From Cymodocea nodosa (lineage: Eukaryota > Streptophyta > Magnoliopsida > Alismatales > Cymodoceaceae), in assembly GCA_036874045.1 (NCBI GenBank), contig CM072341.1, forward strand, positions 7,390,501 through 7,454,500: a stretch of DNA of 64,000 bases, read 5' to 3'. This document shows positions 1 through 12,352 of the stretch, piece after piece (the stretch's first letter is position 1; every line of letters begins with the position of its first letter). The notes below the pieces were generated by a model that saw only the letters and a list, made by a program, of their open reading frames with translations, had not been told where the DNA came from and did not search any database. The position numbers and the translations under genes were made by a program.

Positions 1-46
1 TAGTGGTCTGTACGTCAGTCATAACTAAGATTTCAGTATTATCCAT
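1..46 (-). pseudogene. gag: Start of gag of a Cop-B copia element (runs off window)
   Basis: On the minus strand the first ATG after the Cop-B 5' LTR and primer site is at 46-44. It opens a frame that reads MDNTEILVMTDVQTT and leaves the window at base 1. Position about 80 bp beyond the primer site is where copia gag begins. Too little is visible to recognise a gag domain, so the call rests on position. The leader (47-127) is noncoding. Confidence 0.4.
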
Positions 47-127
47 TTTAAATAGATAATCCTAAGTAAATGATAGGAAAAATCGATTCCTAAATAGAGA
101 AATAAAAGCTCTTAATTAAGATAAAAT

Positions 128-141
128 GCTTTGATACCAAT
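128..141 (-). other. Primer-binding site, initiator tRNA-Met type
   Basis: Minus strand reads TTGGTATCAAAGC directly after the LTR end. This is the usual TGGTATCAGAGC primer site of plant copia elements with one G-to-A change. It shows that 142-1354 is a 5' LTR and that the body of this element lies to the left, outside the window. Confidence 0.75.
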
Positions 142-1354
142 TTTAGGATCGTCTATATCATAAGAGGGGAGGTGAATTGTGTCTTTAGTAATTAAAATAC
201 TAGCGGATAAAACAAGAGCACAAAACACTCGTAAATAAAATTCTATTCTTTATGTAAAGACAGAATTTACAATATCTTTTCAGCTCAATTCCCTTCTTGA
301 AGGTTTTGATATAGTAATGTTCGATATACAATTCAAATAGAAAAATAAAGCTCTTATTCAAAACTAATTTCAAATTGTATAAAACCTGATCTTTATGCAC
401 AGCACTTCTTTCCTTCTCTTTGCTCAACTTCTATACCTCTTCTTCTCCAGTTGTCGAATTTTCAGACTTCTTACGTTTGCAGCTCCTTTTCTGAAATTAC
501 TTGGAATTTCAAACTTCTTCTGATGTTGGAGAACTTTTCAGAATATGAATATTCAAACTTAACTTTTCAGTTAGGGATCCGAATTGAATATTTAGACTTG
601 GTTTTTGAGATTGGGATCCTCTATTGTAATGTAGCTCATACTCTCTATTAGTAGTTGAACTCTGTTGTCTTTCACATTCAGCATGTTCATCCACTTAATC
701 CATAATCCATAATACATGTACTAATTTTTTCTTTAATCTAAATTACTATCTTTTTGAGTTTCCACTTTCTCCACTATAATTTTGAATTTCCACGATCTCC
801 ACTCGTACATTCACTGAAACTTTATCTTCTTGGAGTCTTGTAGAATATCTTCTAAGTCTTCGATTTAGTCGAACACTTATCCTTTAAGTCCTGTAAAAAC
901 TCGAACACTTATCTGTAACTCTTCAAGTTTTTGCACCTGCAAAACACATGACTAAACATAACAAACTTATCTGTTCGTTAGTCATTTTATAAAACTCGAA
1001 GACTTATCTATCCATGCGTATAAAAACTTGAACAGTTATCTAACTATTCGATTTTCATTACCGAACGCACATGGAAAACACATGACAACTTAAAACATTA
1101 AAAACACACGTGCAGATAACTTAACTATACGAGTTTTTAACATAAACTATTTGACAAAAATGAAACGTTAACTATCTGAAAGTTTAACTATCGAAAATCT
1201 AATTCTTTGGAAAACTTTAACTTATCCGACATAAAAATGAAACTTTCTGATAATCTGTTAACTATTATACTTAGAGAAATATACTTAGAGAATATTATTT
1301 AGACTTATTTAAAAACTTTAATAAAGCATATATCATCAAAACAAAATTCTAACA
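142..1354 (-). repeat. Cop-B 5' LTR (1.2 kb)
   Basis: On the minus strand it starts TGTTAGAATTTTG and ends GATCCTAAAA; the second copy at 63440 keeps the expected CA end. A run of G next to GGTGAATTGTG near the inner end resembles the Cop-A LTR end, so the families are related. It interrupts the accessory ORF of E4 at 1355. Its middle (800-1250) holds repeated pieces such as AACTCGAACACTTATC, loosely like the short palindromes of other LTRs here. Confidence 0.8.
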
Positions 1355-2188
1355 TACATCATCAAGACTTGTACTAATAGAAAAACTTGAGCTCATATTT
1401 GACTTGGATTTTTTCTCAAGTTTTCTAGCAAGGGAAAATAAAGTCTCATTATCTTCATCAGTTTTAGTATGCTCGGAACTAATGAGTTTATCAGATACAC
1501 TATAAGGTATAATATCTAGACATACATTGTCCTTTGGAAATAAATGCTCATCCAATTTTCCTTTTCCAGCAGACTTTGTTTCATTAGACATAATTTTTCT
1601 TCTTCCATAACACTTTTGTTTCTCCTCTTCAAGTATTGCTGATTTCTTTTGAAATTGCTCCTTAAAAGTTTTCTGCTTTAATTCTTCTAAGGCACTTTCT
1701 ATTGCAATTGCCTTTCAAAGACCTTCAACTTTTCTTTTATCTACAGTAATATTTAATTCTATTTCTTTTGAATACAAAGGAGAAGATATAGCAGATTCAT
1801 GTTCTTCCTCAAATGCATGTAGTCGTGTACCACTTAGAGGAGTTTGAGGAATTCTATTTGATGAACCTACACCTTTTTCCATATATTTTGCATACTGTTC
1901 AAGAAATGCAATCTCAGCATATTTCATTCGATATTCTCTATCAAACTTGCTTCGAATACCCATGTATGTAATATTAACATCAGTGTTATGAAGCTCTAAT
2001 CTAACTTCATTCTATATATCTTCAAGAAAGAAGTATTCAGTGTAAATTTTTGCTAACCTTTTGTCCACTCGAAGTACTTTCTTAAACCAAGTGCGTGGAA
2101 CTTCATCAATATTTATTTCTTTTCCTTTTTCATCTCCTCTGCTTTTGCCTTTTTCTCTGTCATGACCTTTGTAGAACTTGGAGACCAT
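1355..2188 (-). pseudogene. Cop-A accessory ORF, N-terminal half (E4)
   Basis: Begins at ATG 2188-2186 with MVSKFYKG, a Lys/Gly/Arg-rich stretch, then a conserved segment with WFKK, YFF and GIRSKFDREYRMK, then an acidic Glu/Ser-rich part. Four other copies lie in the window; against them this one has stops near 2010 and 1712. It is cut at 1354 in SSSFSIST by the Cop-B LTR, so the C-terminal domain is lost. The function is unknown. The gene lies behind pol, where Sireviruses carry their env-like or additional ORF; I see no membrane segment, so I do not call it an envelope. Confidence 0.7.
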
Positions 2189-3725
2189 CATCGCAAGTTG
2201 TAATAGAACAAGCGGGAAAGATTTTTAGACAAAGTTTACGAATAACCTAAGTGCCCGTGTAGAGAAGTCGGGCTTGGATATAAAAGAATATTGAATAAAG
2301 TTTATTCAATCAAAGTACCCGAAATATTCAAGTATAACTCGTTGAGTTAACTAACCTAATGAGTAAAACATTGTCTAGAGGTAGTTTTACATGCTACCTT
2401 ATATAACATAACATTCAGTTAGTACACTTACTAAAAACAAACAAGTTTCGGATGCTTTCTACTGAAACGTTTCGAACACATGCTACACTTAACATTATCT
2501 TGAGAACATTGTAAACTATTCTAACATTCTCTTCTTATGAATCTAAAATAGTTTGTTTGTCTTTTAAATTGTTTCATCAAGATCTTAAGAGAACTTAAAT
2601 TCAGATTAACCAAGATTTGTATTCTGAATTATATTAATCTGTTTTGGACATTGTTAATCCACCCCCTACAAATATACTTCATATATATTCAATAACATAC
2701 AAAATATACTTGTATAACAATAGATGTTAAGTATAACTATACTTTTAAATTTTCTTTTCAGAAACTTCTGTTATCCTGAATTTATCAAAAATGATTGCTA
2801 GAATCAATTCCTACTGTATATGAATCAAATCACAACTTTGAACTCAATATGATTAATTCACGAGAATAAAAGAATGTATCTCAAATAAACATTTTCAAAA
2901 GTACTAATATTGATTCAATAAATCAGTAGTCATATTAGTAGAAACTATATTTGATTCAAAGATATCTGTAATTAATGAAACAACTTTTTCTTTTCAAAAT
3001 AGTAAATATTAATAATTTTCTTTAAAAGTTAGTTTGAACAGCTTGAATCATATAAGAGCTTTCTAATGTACCAATGTAATGAGCTTTCAGTCAACAATCC
3101 CATATCTGATTAGGACCTTAGGTTGCCAGATTTAAGGAATCCTTTTATTAAGATAACAATCCTTATATACCTATCTGCTCAAGTACAAAAGACTCATGAT
3201 AAAACTAATCAATAAATTCTCAAAGATTTTCACTTTGTAAGCACTTTTCATTTTAAGCACAGTATATATGTATTCCATTAATACAGATGCAATAAAACAC
3301 AAATCTCATACAATTTTTACTTCTATGATTTTACTGAAAATATGAATCAGTTTCAATAAGCTTATACTTTTGATTAACAGTTTAAGATGATTTACATATA
3401 AATTATTCTACAAGTTTAATCAATCAAGTCAAATTTATGCATGATCATATGCACTTTCATTGATTCAAAGAAACCACTTAATCAAAATTTCAGAATTTTA
3501 GAAGTATTTAATGTTTTTCATTTACACTTCCACTTAAAATTGTGAAAACCATTAAAATTGATAAAATACTTAAAATCAATAAGATACTATTATAACTTTA
3601 CAATAAATACATAGTATCTTATGCAATAGTTTAGATATTACTTAGATATTTATGATAAGTATATAATATCTATGAGGTGAACAATATCATCAATAATATT
3701 TATCTTTTTATGGAGTTTAAGCATT
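2189..3725 (-). repeat. Cop-A noncoding module between pol and accessory ORF (E4)
   Basis: About 1.5 kb without a gene. On the minus strand it runs from the pol stop to the accessory ATG. It holds a purine tract TTTGTAGGGGGTGG near 2658-2672, a TATA-like TTATATAAGG near 2399 and a GTTAGTTAACTCAACGAG palindrome near 2340-2360. The stretch 2700-3650 is homologous to the Gyp sequence at 42613-43866. Other copies: 10708-12352, 25931-27511 and, in part, 38471-39114. Confidence 0.75.
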
Positions 3726-5100
3726 TTACACATCACACACCCTACAAATACCCAAATTTAATCTTATGTTGTAGAATGTATTTTCGTCTAGTGGCTTTGT
3801 AAATATATCCGCTAATAGATTTTTACTAGACACAAATCCTAATTTAATTTTTCCTTTAATTACGTTATCTCTTAGAAAATGATGTCTAACCTCTATATGC
3901 TTTGCTCTAGAATGTAATACAGGATTTTTGGAAAGATTTATTGCAGAACTACTGTCACAATAAATCTCAGTTGTATTCAGAAAATCTGAGTGCAACACAA
4001 TGCAGCAGCAACATATTCAGCTTCTGTAGTAGAAAGTGCTACATAGTTTTGCTTTTTACTAAACCATGACACCAAATTATTTCCCAATAATTGACATGTG
4101 CCACTAGTACTCTTTTTATGAAATTTAGATCCTGCATAATCAACATCAATATATCCTATATGATCTATTGAACTATCCTTAGAATAATACAGTTTGAAAT
4201 TTTTAGTTCCTTGTATATATCTAAATATTCTTTTAACTGCAATTGAGTGTGATTCTTTAGGATTAGATTGAAATCTAGCATAAGCACACACAACAAACAT
4301 AATATCAGGTCTACTAGCAGTTAAATAAAGTGAAGAACCAATCATACTTCTGTTTTTTCTTTGATCTATTGATTTTCCTATCTTATTAATATCTAACTTT
4401 AAAGCAATACTCATAGGAGTTCCTCGAATCCTTGTATCATTACAATTAAATTTCTTAAGCATTTCATCTGCATATTTTTCTTGATTTAAAATATACCTTT
4501 ATCCATTTGCTTAATTTGAATTCCTAGAAAATATGAAAGTTCTCCTATCATACTCATTTCAAACTGATTAGTCATCTCTTCAGAGAATATTTCTATCAAC
4601 TTATCAGAGGTTGCTCCAAAGATTATATCATCCACGTATATTTGAACAACAATCTAATCTTTACCATTTCTCTTAATAAATAGAGTATGATCCACTTTTC
4701 CCATGATATAGCCTTTTTCTATTAAAAAAGTAGACAATCTTTCATACCATGATCTAGGTGCTTGCTTCAAACCATATAAGGCTTTCTTCGATTTATACAC
4801 AAAGTCAAGATTTTTAATATCTTCAAATCCAGGTGGTTGTTTTACATAGACTTCCTCATTAATTAAACCATTTAGAAATGCACTCTTTACATCCATTTGA
4901 TATAATTTAAAATCCATATAACAAGCATAGGCCAATAATATTCTAATACTTTCTAACCTAGCCATAGGAGCAAATGTTTCACCATAATCTAGTCCTTCTT
5001 CCTATGTATACCCTTGTGCAACTAATCTAGCTTTGTTCCTTATAACTTGACCAGTCTCATTAGTTTTGTTTCTAAAGATCCACTTTGTACCTATTATGGA
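3726..5100 (-). pseudogene. pol: Cop-A reverse transcriptase and RNase H (E4)
   Basis: Minus-strand RT starts near 5095 and shows FAPMARLESIRILLAYACY, then VKSAFLN, GFEDIKN and LYGLKQAPRSWYERL. The catalytic YVDDIIFG box lies near 4620-4640. RNase H follows with TSGTCQLLG, VALSTTEAEYVAAA, IYCDSSSAI and ADIFTKPL, ending at the CDV stop at 3726. Damage: a TAG replaces the Gln just before IVVQIYVDD near 4652, there is a frame break near 4480, and about 14 codons (LWIRQTLEDFGLSY in E1) are lost near 3985. Non-functional. Confidence 0.85.
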
Positions 5101-5885
5101 CTGACGTTCTAGTGGAGAGACTAATTCTCAAACATCATTTCTGATGAATTGATTTAGTTCTTATTGTATTGCTACTATTCAATTTTCATCAGATAATGCT
5201 TCTTCTATATTCCTTGGTTCCACCATAGAAACAAACATACACATACTATTTTAATTTACTGAAGCTCTAGTTTTAACTCCCTCATTAATATTACCAATGA
5301 CTTGACTAATGGGATGTGATGAAGAATAACGCCAATTTTTCTAATTTTCCTCAATATTCTCATCAACATCTGAAGGTCTATCACTTTCATCATTAGTTTG
5401 ATCATTTAAGTTCATAATTTTGATTTTCTCAAATAAATCTTCAATCTCTTTATTGATCTCTAACTCTTTTGGGAAATTGATCATATCATCATTATCAGCT
5501 TTAGATTGAGATTCTCTAAAAGAATTTTCATTGAAGCTTATATGGAGGGTTTCTTCAATAGTTCTAGAATTCTTGTTATATACTCTATAGGCTTTACTTG
5601 TAGTAGAGTAACCTGCAAAAATTCCTTCATCTGCTTTGGTTTGAAATTTATCCCTTTTATCCTTAGTATTAAGAATAAAACACTTGCACCCAAATGGTTT
5701 CATATAGGAAATTTTTGGAACCCTATTAAACATAATTTCAAAAGGAGTTTTATTAACACAAGGTCTTAAGTGACTTCTGTTAATAACATAACAAGCTATA
5801 TTCACTACTTCAGCCCAAAGATTTTGTGGTAACTAATGTTCATTCAACATAGTTCTAGCCATTTCCTAAAGTGATCTATTATTTT
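5101..5885 (-). pseudogene. pol: Cop-A integrase C-terminus and IN-RT linker (E4)
   Basis: Minus strand carries NIACYVINRSHLRP, KTPFEIMFNRVP and FGCKCFILN of the copia integrase C-terminal part, then an acidic linker up to RT. The DDE catalytic region is absent because the copy is cut at 5886 by a Cop-A LTR in the LQEMA region. E3 (13729-14790) shows the intact order. Confidence 0.8.
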
Positions 5886-7617
5886 TGTAGGACCGTATGG
5901 CTACACAAGAGGGGGTTGAATTGTGTTTTTCAATATTTTCAAATATAATTGAAACTTTAAAACTCAAAAACAAGTCGAGACATTGTTTTCATAAAATCAT
6001 TTTTATTCAAGGTTTCAATTACAATATACAATTCAATTCTCCTCAGAAATTGTAGATGCAATTATATCTCGATACCATGTATCATCTAAACAATTTCATA
6101 ACTACAAATAGAGAAAACTAATTTATAGAATTTAAAACATTTCTCCCTGTTTGAGATCTTTCTTCTTCTTCTTTCTTCTTCAGCAATTCTTCAGTGACGA
6201 ATATATTGTCTTTCTCTGTTTCACCAAATTTGCTTTGTTATGATACTTCAAATCTTCAGTGACATAAATTTGACCTTTTCTGCTTCACTGAATTTTCTTC
6301 TACTTGAGAGATTTTGCTTGAAGAGGTGTTTTTGATCCCTGAAAAAGATTTTTCTTTTGGTGTGTAGGGATGGTTTGATCCTTGAAAAGATTTTTCTTTT
6401 TGTGTGCAAGGATGGTTTGATCAACGAGAACTCTATGCCTTTTATACTGTATCTTCATTTCATGCATATCCTCCACGTTTAATCACTACTAGTTTTCCAC
6501 TTCTCCATGTCTTTTCTTTTTCCTTCATCGAAACACGCACGTTCCAACCCACGTTTATATTTCGAATTTCCTTTAATCATCAGTCTTGGATATCTGAAAA
6601 ATTTCTTGCAAAATAAACTTTCTCGTCCAAAAGTTTTTCATCAGTGTAATAAGAAGTCGTTACTTTAATGTTAACTAAACGAGTAACACAAGTATATATA
6701 TATAACTTAACGAGTTCACCATGTGCCATTTCACGTGACAAGTACTGTAGCTAACTCAACAAACTAAGTCTGTGGTGTTATGCTATCTCAACGAACCAAC
6801 TTAACCTTTCTTTTGGAAGGTTAAACAATAACTTACCGAAAACAGTTTAAGTTTCGGATAGTTACGGATGTAAGTCACCGAAAAACTCTTTATATGATAA
6901 AACTAGCGAGACACGTGTCAAGACATGAAAACATGACTTAAATTACCTTTCGAATAGTTACGACTGTAAGTCTCCAAAAAACTTTAACTCACCGATTCAG
7001 TAATAAACAAATGTTTTTATAATAAGAATTTTACCACGTGCAAAAATAACAACTTAAGTTTATAACGCTAACCTAACGCGTTGCCTTAGTGTTCAATATA
7101 GCAACTCAATGCATTTAGTTATGTTAACTTAACGAGTTAAACATGTGCACCTCACGTGATACAATACAACATTCGTAACTTATAATTTCACCATGTTTAT
7201 AACACTAACTTAACGAGTTCGTCTCTTCTTTTACTCACTAACTTAACGAGTTATCACGTGACCTATTTTAACCTTTAAGCCTCTAACTTAACGAGTTCTC
7301 ACGTGACCTCTATACAAACAAAACTCTAACTTAACAAGTTGTCTAAACGTGCACTATTCATGATACAGAAGGTATAACTTTAAAACATATCATGCTATTC
7401 AATAAAAACACACGTTAACTTAACGTTTAGTTAAATGAGAAATTAATGCAACGAAACGACTAGTTATTAACTTCAGATCTAATACAGACAAGTATTTATA
7501 TCAGTAAGCTTTTTCTATATTAATTGATGATTTTAATTTCGTTTCACAAGCAATAGTAATTGAGCAAATATGATTATTTTCATTCAGCATACATCATCAA
7601 AACAAAAATACTCAACA
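5886..7617 (-). repeat. Cop-A LTR (long subtype, 1732 bp)
   Basis: Minus strand begins TGTTGAGTATTTTTG and ends CGGTCCTACA. It interrupts integrase of E4 on the left and abuts the Tork-like fragment on the right, so it is a solo or orphan LTR; flanking 5-mers (atttt, tgggt) do not match. It contains repeated CTAACTTAACGAGTT units, several next to the G-box palindrome TCACGTGA (7228-7310), and a segment 6815-7010 with TTTCGGATAGTTA-type motifs that three other Cop-A LTRs here lack. Confidence 0.85.
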
Positions 7618-9302
7618 TGGGTAGAAGAAACCAAGAAAATAATCCATGCAAAAGATGTCCTATTCATTGAATCTAAGATGTTTAAGCACAGAGAAAGTGC
7701 AGAAGAATAGCAGCTAGAGCTTCAGTCTAGAAGTACTACTGAGATTAGTCTAGATAATGATGTTGAACAACCTTAGAAGGAACCTGTAGAAGAAATTCAG
7801 CTTCTAGAGGTTGAACATCAAGAACATCTAGATGATCAAGAAGATGAAGTTGTCATTAGACAACTTAGAAGGTCTGGAAGGGTCTCCAGACAACCAGAAA
7901 GGTATGTATCATCATTCAATTATCTGTTATTGATGGATGATGGTGAACTTGAAACATATCAGGAAGCAATCTGTGCAAGTGATGCACACAAATGGGAGGT
8001 AGCAATGAAAGAAGAAATGAGATCCCTAGAAAAGAATAATACTTAGGAGCTAACTTCTTTGCTAGAAGGAAAGAAAATCCTAAGAAACAAGTGGGTGTTC
8101 AAAATAAAAGAACAACCAGATGACAACAAGAAATATAAAGCCAGACTTGTCGTCAAGGGTTTTCAACAAATTCAAGATATAGACTATACAAAAGTATTCT
8201 CTCCTGTTGTGAAGATGAATACTATTAGAATAGTCTTAAGCATTGTTGCTGTAAGAAATTTTCTCTTGGAGCAAATGGATGTAAAGACAGCATTCCTACA
8301 TGGTGACTTGTAGGAAGAACTTTACATGATGATTGCTAGATGATTTATGTAGATGATATGTTAATTGCTTGTTCTAGTATGGAACAAATTAAGCAATTGA
8401 AGAGACAATTGTCAAAAGAATTTGACATGAAGGATATAGGAGAATCCAAACAAATCTTGGGTATGAGAATTATCCGAGATAGAGTGGCAAACACTTTGAG
8501 ATTAAATCAGAAGAAGTATCTAGAAAAGGTACTAAGGAGATTTAATGTCTCAAATGAGAGGAAGACTGAACTACCTCTCAGACCCCACTTCAAGTTGTTT
8601 AAAGATTAGTCAGCTAAGACTTAAGAAGAAAGGACAAGAATGTCTAGAATACCATATGCTTCAGTAGTGGGAAGTTTAATGTATGCCATGATATGCACAA
8701 GACCTGATATATCTCATGCAGTGGGAGTGGTCAGTAGATATATGGTAGAACTAGGAGCTGAGCATTGGTCTGCGGTACTATGGATACTCAGATATTCCCT
8801 AGATGTAGATCTGAATTTCAAGAAAGGACCAATTGAATTGATTAGCTACTGTGATGCTGATTTAGGAAGAGAGTTGGATAAAAGCAGAAGTACTTCAGGT
8901 TATGTTTTCTGCATAGGAAGTACTGCTATTAGCTGAAGATCCAAGTTGCAAAGTATTGTTGCACTCTCGACCACAGAAGCTGAATATGTTGTAGTAGTAG
9001 AGGCAGCTAAAGAAAGAATTTGGCTAGAGAATGTACTAGCTGAATTAGAGCACAAATAGAATAGAAGCATTCTATTTTGTGATAATCAAAGTGTAATTTA
9101 TTTAGCTGAGAATTTGAAGTTCCATTCAAGGTCCAAGCATATGAGAATGAGATTTCATTTCATAAGGGAAGAGATAGAGCAGAACAGGTTAGATCTTCAG
9201 AAGATTGCTGGATTTGAAAATGCAGCAGATATGCTAACCAAAGTTCTGAATCTGCAGAAATTAAGGCTCTGTATGGCCTTAATTGGTCTCCTGAAAAACT
9301 GA
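7618..9302 (+). pseudogene. pol: Tork-like copia pol 3' half (linker, RT, RNase H)
   Basis: Starts inside the IN-RT linker (RRSGRVSRQPERY near 7870). RT shows KNKWVFK-type residues at 8088, KARLVVKGF at 8136, DVKTAFLHGDL at 8278 and, after a deletion at about 8336, IYVDDMLIA at 8341. RNase H shows CTRPDISHA, YCDADLG, STSGYVFC, VALSTTEAEYV, FCDNQS and ADMLTKV near 9220. The stop is at 9300-9302. Stops at 8044 and 8936 replace Trp; others are at 8311, 8607 and 9058. Gag, PR and IN are missing. The motif style is that of Tork/TNT1-type copia, unlike Cop-A. Confidence 0.85.
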
Positions 9303-9405
9303 AAAGTTGAAGGAGATGAAGAGTTGATGATTATTTGAGCAGCAATTGCAATAATCTGTAAGCCGAGTGTAGAGATTGATTTTTCTTTCAATCATTGTGA
9401 CAAAC

Positions 9406-9419
9406 TCCAAGTGGGAGAT
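9406..9419 (+). other. Polypurine tract of the Tork-like element
   Basis: CCAAGTGGGAGATT directly precedes an LTR start TGTTAGGG, the standard arrangement at the 3' end of Tork-type copia elements. Confidence 0.8.
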
Positions 9420-10370
9420 TGTTAGGGCAAGTATTATAGGTGTGGAGTATGCCACAAGTAGTCTAGGTTCAATCGAAAGCTTGTTATCAATATGTATCCA
9501 GCAGTTATATATTTTCGGTAGGTTACAGACCTAAGTATTTGGAAATAAAAGCTCAGTCGGAGGTTTTGAGTTAACTATCTGAAAGTCAAAAGATTTCGGA
9601 GAGTTAAGTTGTAACTATTCGAAATGACTTAAAGGACACTTAAGTGGATCTTCGGATAGTTAAGAAGCCAAGTATCTGGAAAGTAGTGACTTAAGTGGAT
9701 CTTCGAATAGTTAGGCAGTAACTATCCAAAGTTCATGAGTTTTTTGGAGGGTTATCGGCAGAACCTTCCGAAATGCCTAAAAAGACACTTAAGTGAGTTT
9801 TCGGATAGTTAAGGTATAACTATCCGAAAGACATGTAGTTTTCGGTGAGTTATCAGCATAACCTTTCGAAAGGACAGAGAGAGAAAAGTGACTTTTCGGA
9901 TAGTTAAGTCTGTAATCGTCTGAAATATAGAATCTCTTGGACAGTTAACCTGGTACTGTACCGCCCATTCAGAAAGAATATTCTCTTCAGATAGTTAAGT
10001 CTATAACTATCCGAAATGTTGCAGATTTCGGAGAGTTAAGAAGATATGGCTCCGAAATTAATAGCCTCTTCTCCGAAGCATTGTTTCTCTACTATAATGG
10101 CTTGTATGTAATTAAAGGTTTATAAACCCTAAGTTGGGTAGTATATAAACCTTTATGATATTGTAAAACATTGCGGTTGATTGTGTCGAAGCTCATAAGG
10201 AACCTTCAACTCTCCGTGGACGTAGGTTGTTGCTGAACCATGTAAATCCTGTTTCTTCTCTATATTATTTCTTCTCTTACTCTTCACTCCTAGCATCGAT
10301 GAGTTTAGAGTTGAGTGTTTCAGTATCGTGTCATAGAAGGTTAACTGAACGATCCGTTAAGATATTAACA
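9420..10370 (+). repeat. Tork-like 3' LTR (951 bp) with hairpin array
   Basis: Starts TGTTAGGGCAAG after the purine tract and ends GATATTAACA. A TATA box, TATATAAACC, lies near 10142. Between 9530 and 10060 are about eight repeats of an inverted unit TTTCGGATAGTTA / TAACTATCCGAAA; the cleanest has perfect 13-bp arms at 9799-9811 and 9817-9829 around a 5-nt loop. It joins E3's accessory ORF at 10371. Confidence 0.85.
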
Positions 10371-10707
10371 GTCGTGTACCACTAATAGAAGTTTGAGGAA
10401 TTCTATTTGCATACTATTCCAAAAATGTAATTTTAGCACAGTTTATACGGTATTCTCTATCATATTTACTTCAAATCCCTATATATGTAATATTAGCATC
10501 AGTATTATGAAGCTCTAATCTAACTTCATTTAGTATACCTTCAGGAAAGAAGTATTCATTGTAAATTTTTGCTAACCTTTTGTCAACTTGCAAAATTTTC
10601 TTAAACCAAGTGCATGGAACTTCATCATTCTCTATTTCTTTTCCTTTTGCATCTCCTCTACTTTTGCCTTTTCCTTTGCCACGACCTTTGTAGAACTTGG
10701 AGACCAT
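10371..10707 (-). pseudogene. Cop-A accessory ORF, N-terminus (E3)
   Basis: ATG at 10707-10705 opens MVSKFYKGRGKGKGKSRGD, then VPCTWFKKIL, KIYNEYFFPEGILNEVRLEL and TYIGI. The frame is broken near 10470, and about 40 bp corresponding to DEPTPFSIYF-region sequence in E4 is missing near 10405. The rest is lost where the Tork-like LTR begins. Product as for E4; the strongly basic N-terminus suggests nucleic-acid binding, which is inference only. Confidence 0.65.
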
Positions 10708-12352
10708 CGTCGTAGGTTGTAAAAGCAACAAGCGAGAAAGATTTTCTTGACAAAGTTTACGAATAACCTAAGTGCCCGTGTAATAAGTGTATAGGGTTTT
10801 AGGCGAATAACTCAACGTGAAGAGAAGTCAGGTTTAGATATTAAATAAATATTGAATAAAGTTTATTCAATCAAGGTACCCGAAATATTCAAGTCTAACT
10901 CGTTGAGTTAACTAACCTAATAAGTAAAACGTTTTCTAGAGGCAGTTTTACATGTTACCTTATCTAACATAATGTCTAGTTAGTACACTTCAAACAATTT
11001 TCGAATGCTTCCAACTGAAACGTTTCGAACACATCACAATAGTTATACCTTATCATTTTCTTGAGAACATTGTAAACTATTCTAACATTCCTGTCCTTTG
11101 AATCTAAAAAAGTTTGTTTGTCTTTGTAAATTATTTCATCAAGCTTTTAAGAGGACATTAATTCAAATTAACCAAGATTTGTATTCTGAATTATATTAAT
11201 CTGTTTTGGACATTGTTAATCCTCTCCTTACAAATATACTTTATATATATATTCAATCAAAATACAAAATATACTTGTATAACAATAGATGTTAAGTATA
11301 AGTATGTTAAATTTTCTTTTTAGAAACTTCTGTTATTCTGACTTCATCAAAAATGATTTCCAAAATCAAGTCCTATTGTATATGAATCAAAACACAACTT
11401 TGAACTCAATATGATTAATTCAAGGAGAATAAAAGAATGTATCTCAAATAAACATTTTCAAAAGTACTAATGTTGATTCAATAACTTAGTAGTAATATTG
11501 GTAGAAACTATATTTGATTCAAAGATATCTGTAATTAATGAAACAACTTTTTCTTTTCAAAATAGTAATTACTGATAATTTTCTTTAAAAGTTAGTTTGA
11601 AAAGCTTGAATCATACAAGAGCTTTCTAATGTACCCGTGTAATGAGCTTTCAGTCAACAATCCAAGATCTGATTAGGACCTTAGGTTGATAGATTTAAAG
11701 AATCCTTTTTCAGGTCAACAATCCTTACATTCCTATCTACTCAAATACAAAAGGCTTGTGATCAAACTGATCAATAAACTCTCAAAGATTTTTACTTTGT
11801 AAGCACTTTTCATTTTAAGCACAGTATATATGTATTCCATTAATACAGATGCAATAAAACACAAATCTCATACAATTTTTACTTCTATGATTTTATTGAA
11901 AATATGAATAAGTTTCAATAAGCTTATACTTTTGATTAACAGTTTAAGATGAGTTACATATAACTTATTCTACAAGTTTAATTAATTAAGTCAAATTCAT
12001 GCATGATCATATGTACTTTCCTTGATTCAAAGAAAACACTTAATCAAAATTTCAGAATGTTAGAAGTATTTAATGTTTTTCATTTACACTTCCACTTAAA
12101 ATCGTAAAAACCATTAAAATTGATAAACTACTTAAAATCAATAAGATACTACTATGATTTTACAATAAATATATAGTATCTTAAGTAGCAGTTTAGATAT
12201 TACTTTAGATATTTATGATAAGTATATAATATCTATGAGGTGAACAACATCATCAATACTATTTATCTTTTTATGTGGAGTTTAAGTATTTTACACATCA
12301 CATAGCCTACAAATACCTAAATTTAATCTAATGTTGCAGAATGTATTTTCAT
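10708..12352 (-). repeat. Cop-A noncoding module (E3)
   Basis: Second copy of the pol-to-accessory-ORF spacer, with no gene. It has the purine tract (minus strand) near 11220, GTTAGTTAACTCAACGAG near 10905 and the conserved stretch 11590-11770 with AAGCTTGAATCATACAAGAG and matches to Gyp. The end of RNase H (FTKPL region, 12300-12352) is present but out of frame. Confidence 0.7.

Larger units (their letters stand above)
1355..5885 (-). mobile_element. E4: Cop-A (Sirevirus-like copia) fragment
   Basis: Minus-strand copia body in the order integrase C-terminus, RT, RNase H, noncoding module, accessory ORF. It is cut at 5886 by a Cop-A LTR inside integrase and at 1354 by the Cop-B LTR inside the accessory ORF. 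Gag, protease, the catalytic part of integrase and both of its own LTRs are missing. Confidence 0.85.

Noticed and set aside
200..694. Short open frames in the Cop-B LTR and the matching ones at 63666-63934
   Set aside because: Under 80 codons, present on both strands in the same place, no recognisable motif; chance frames in an LTR.
9530..10060. Repeated palindromes resembling a CRISPR array
   Set aside because: Units are imperfect, spacers are short and repetitive, the array is inside a plant LTR with a purine tract and TATA box, and there are no cas genes.
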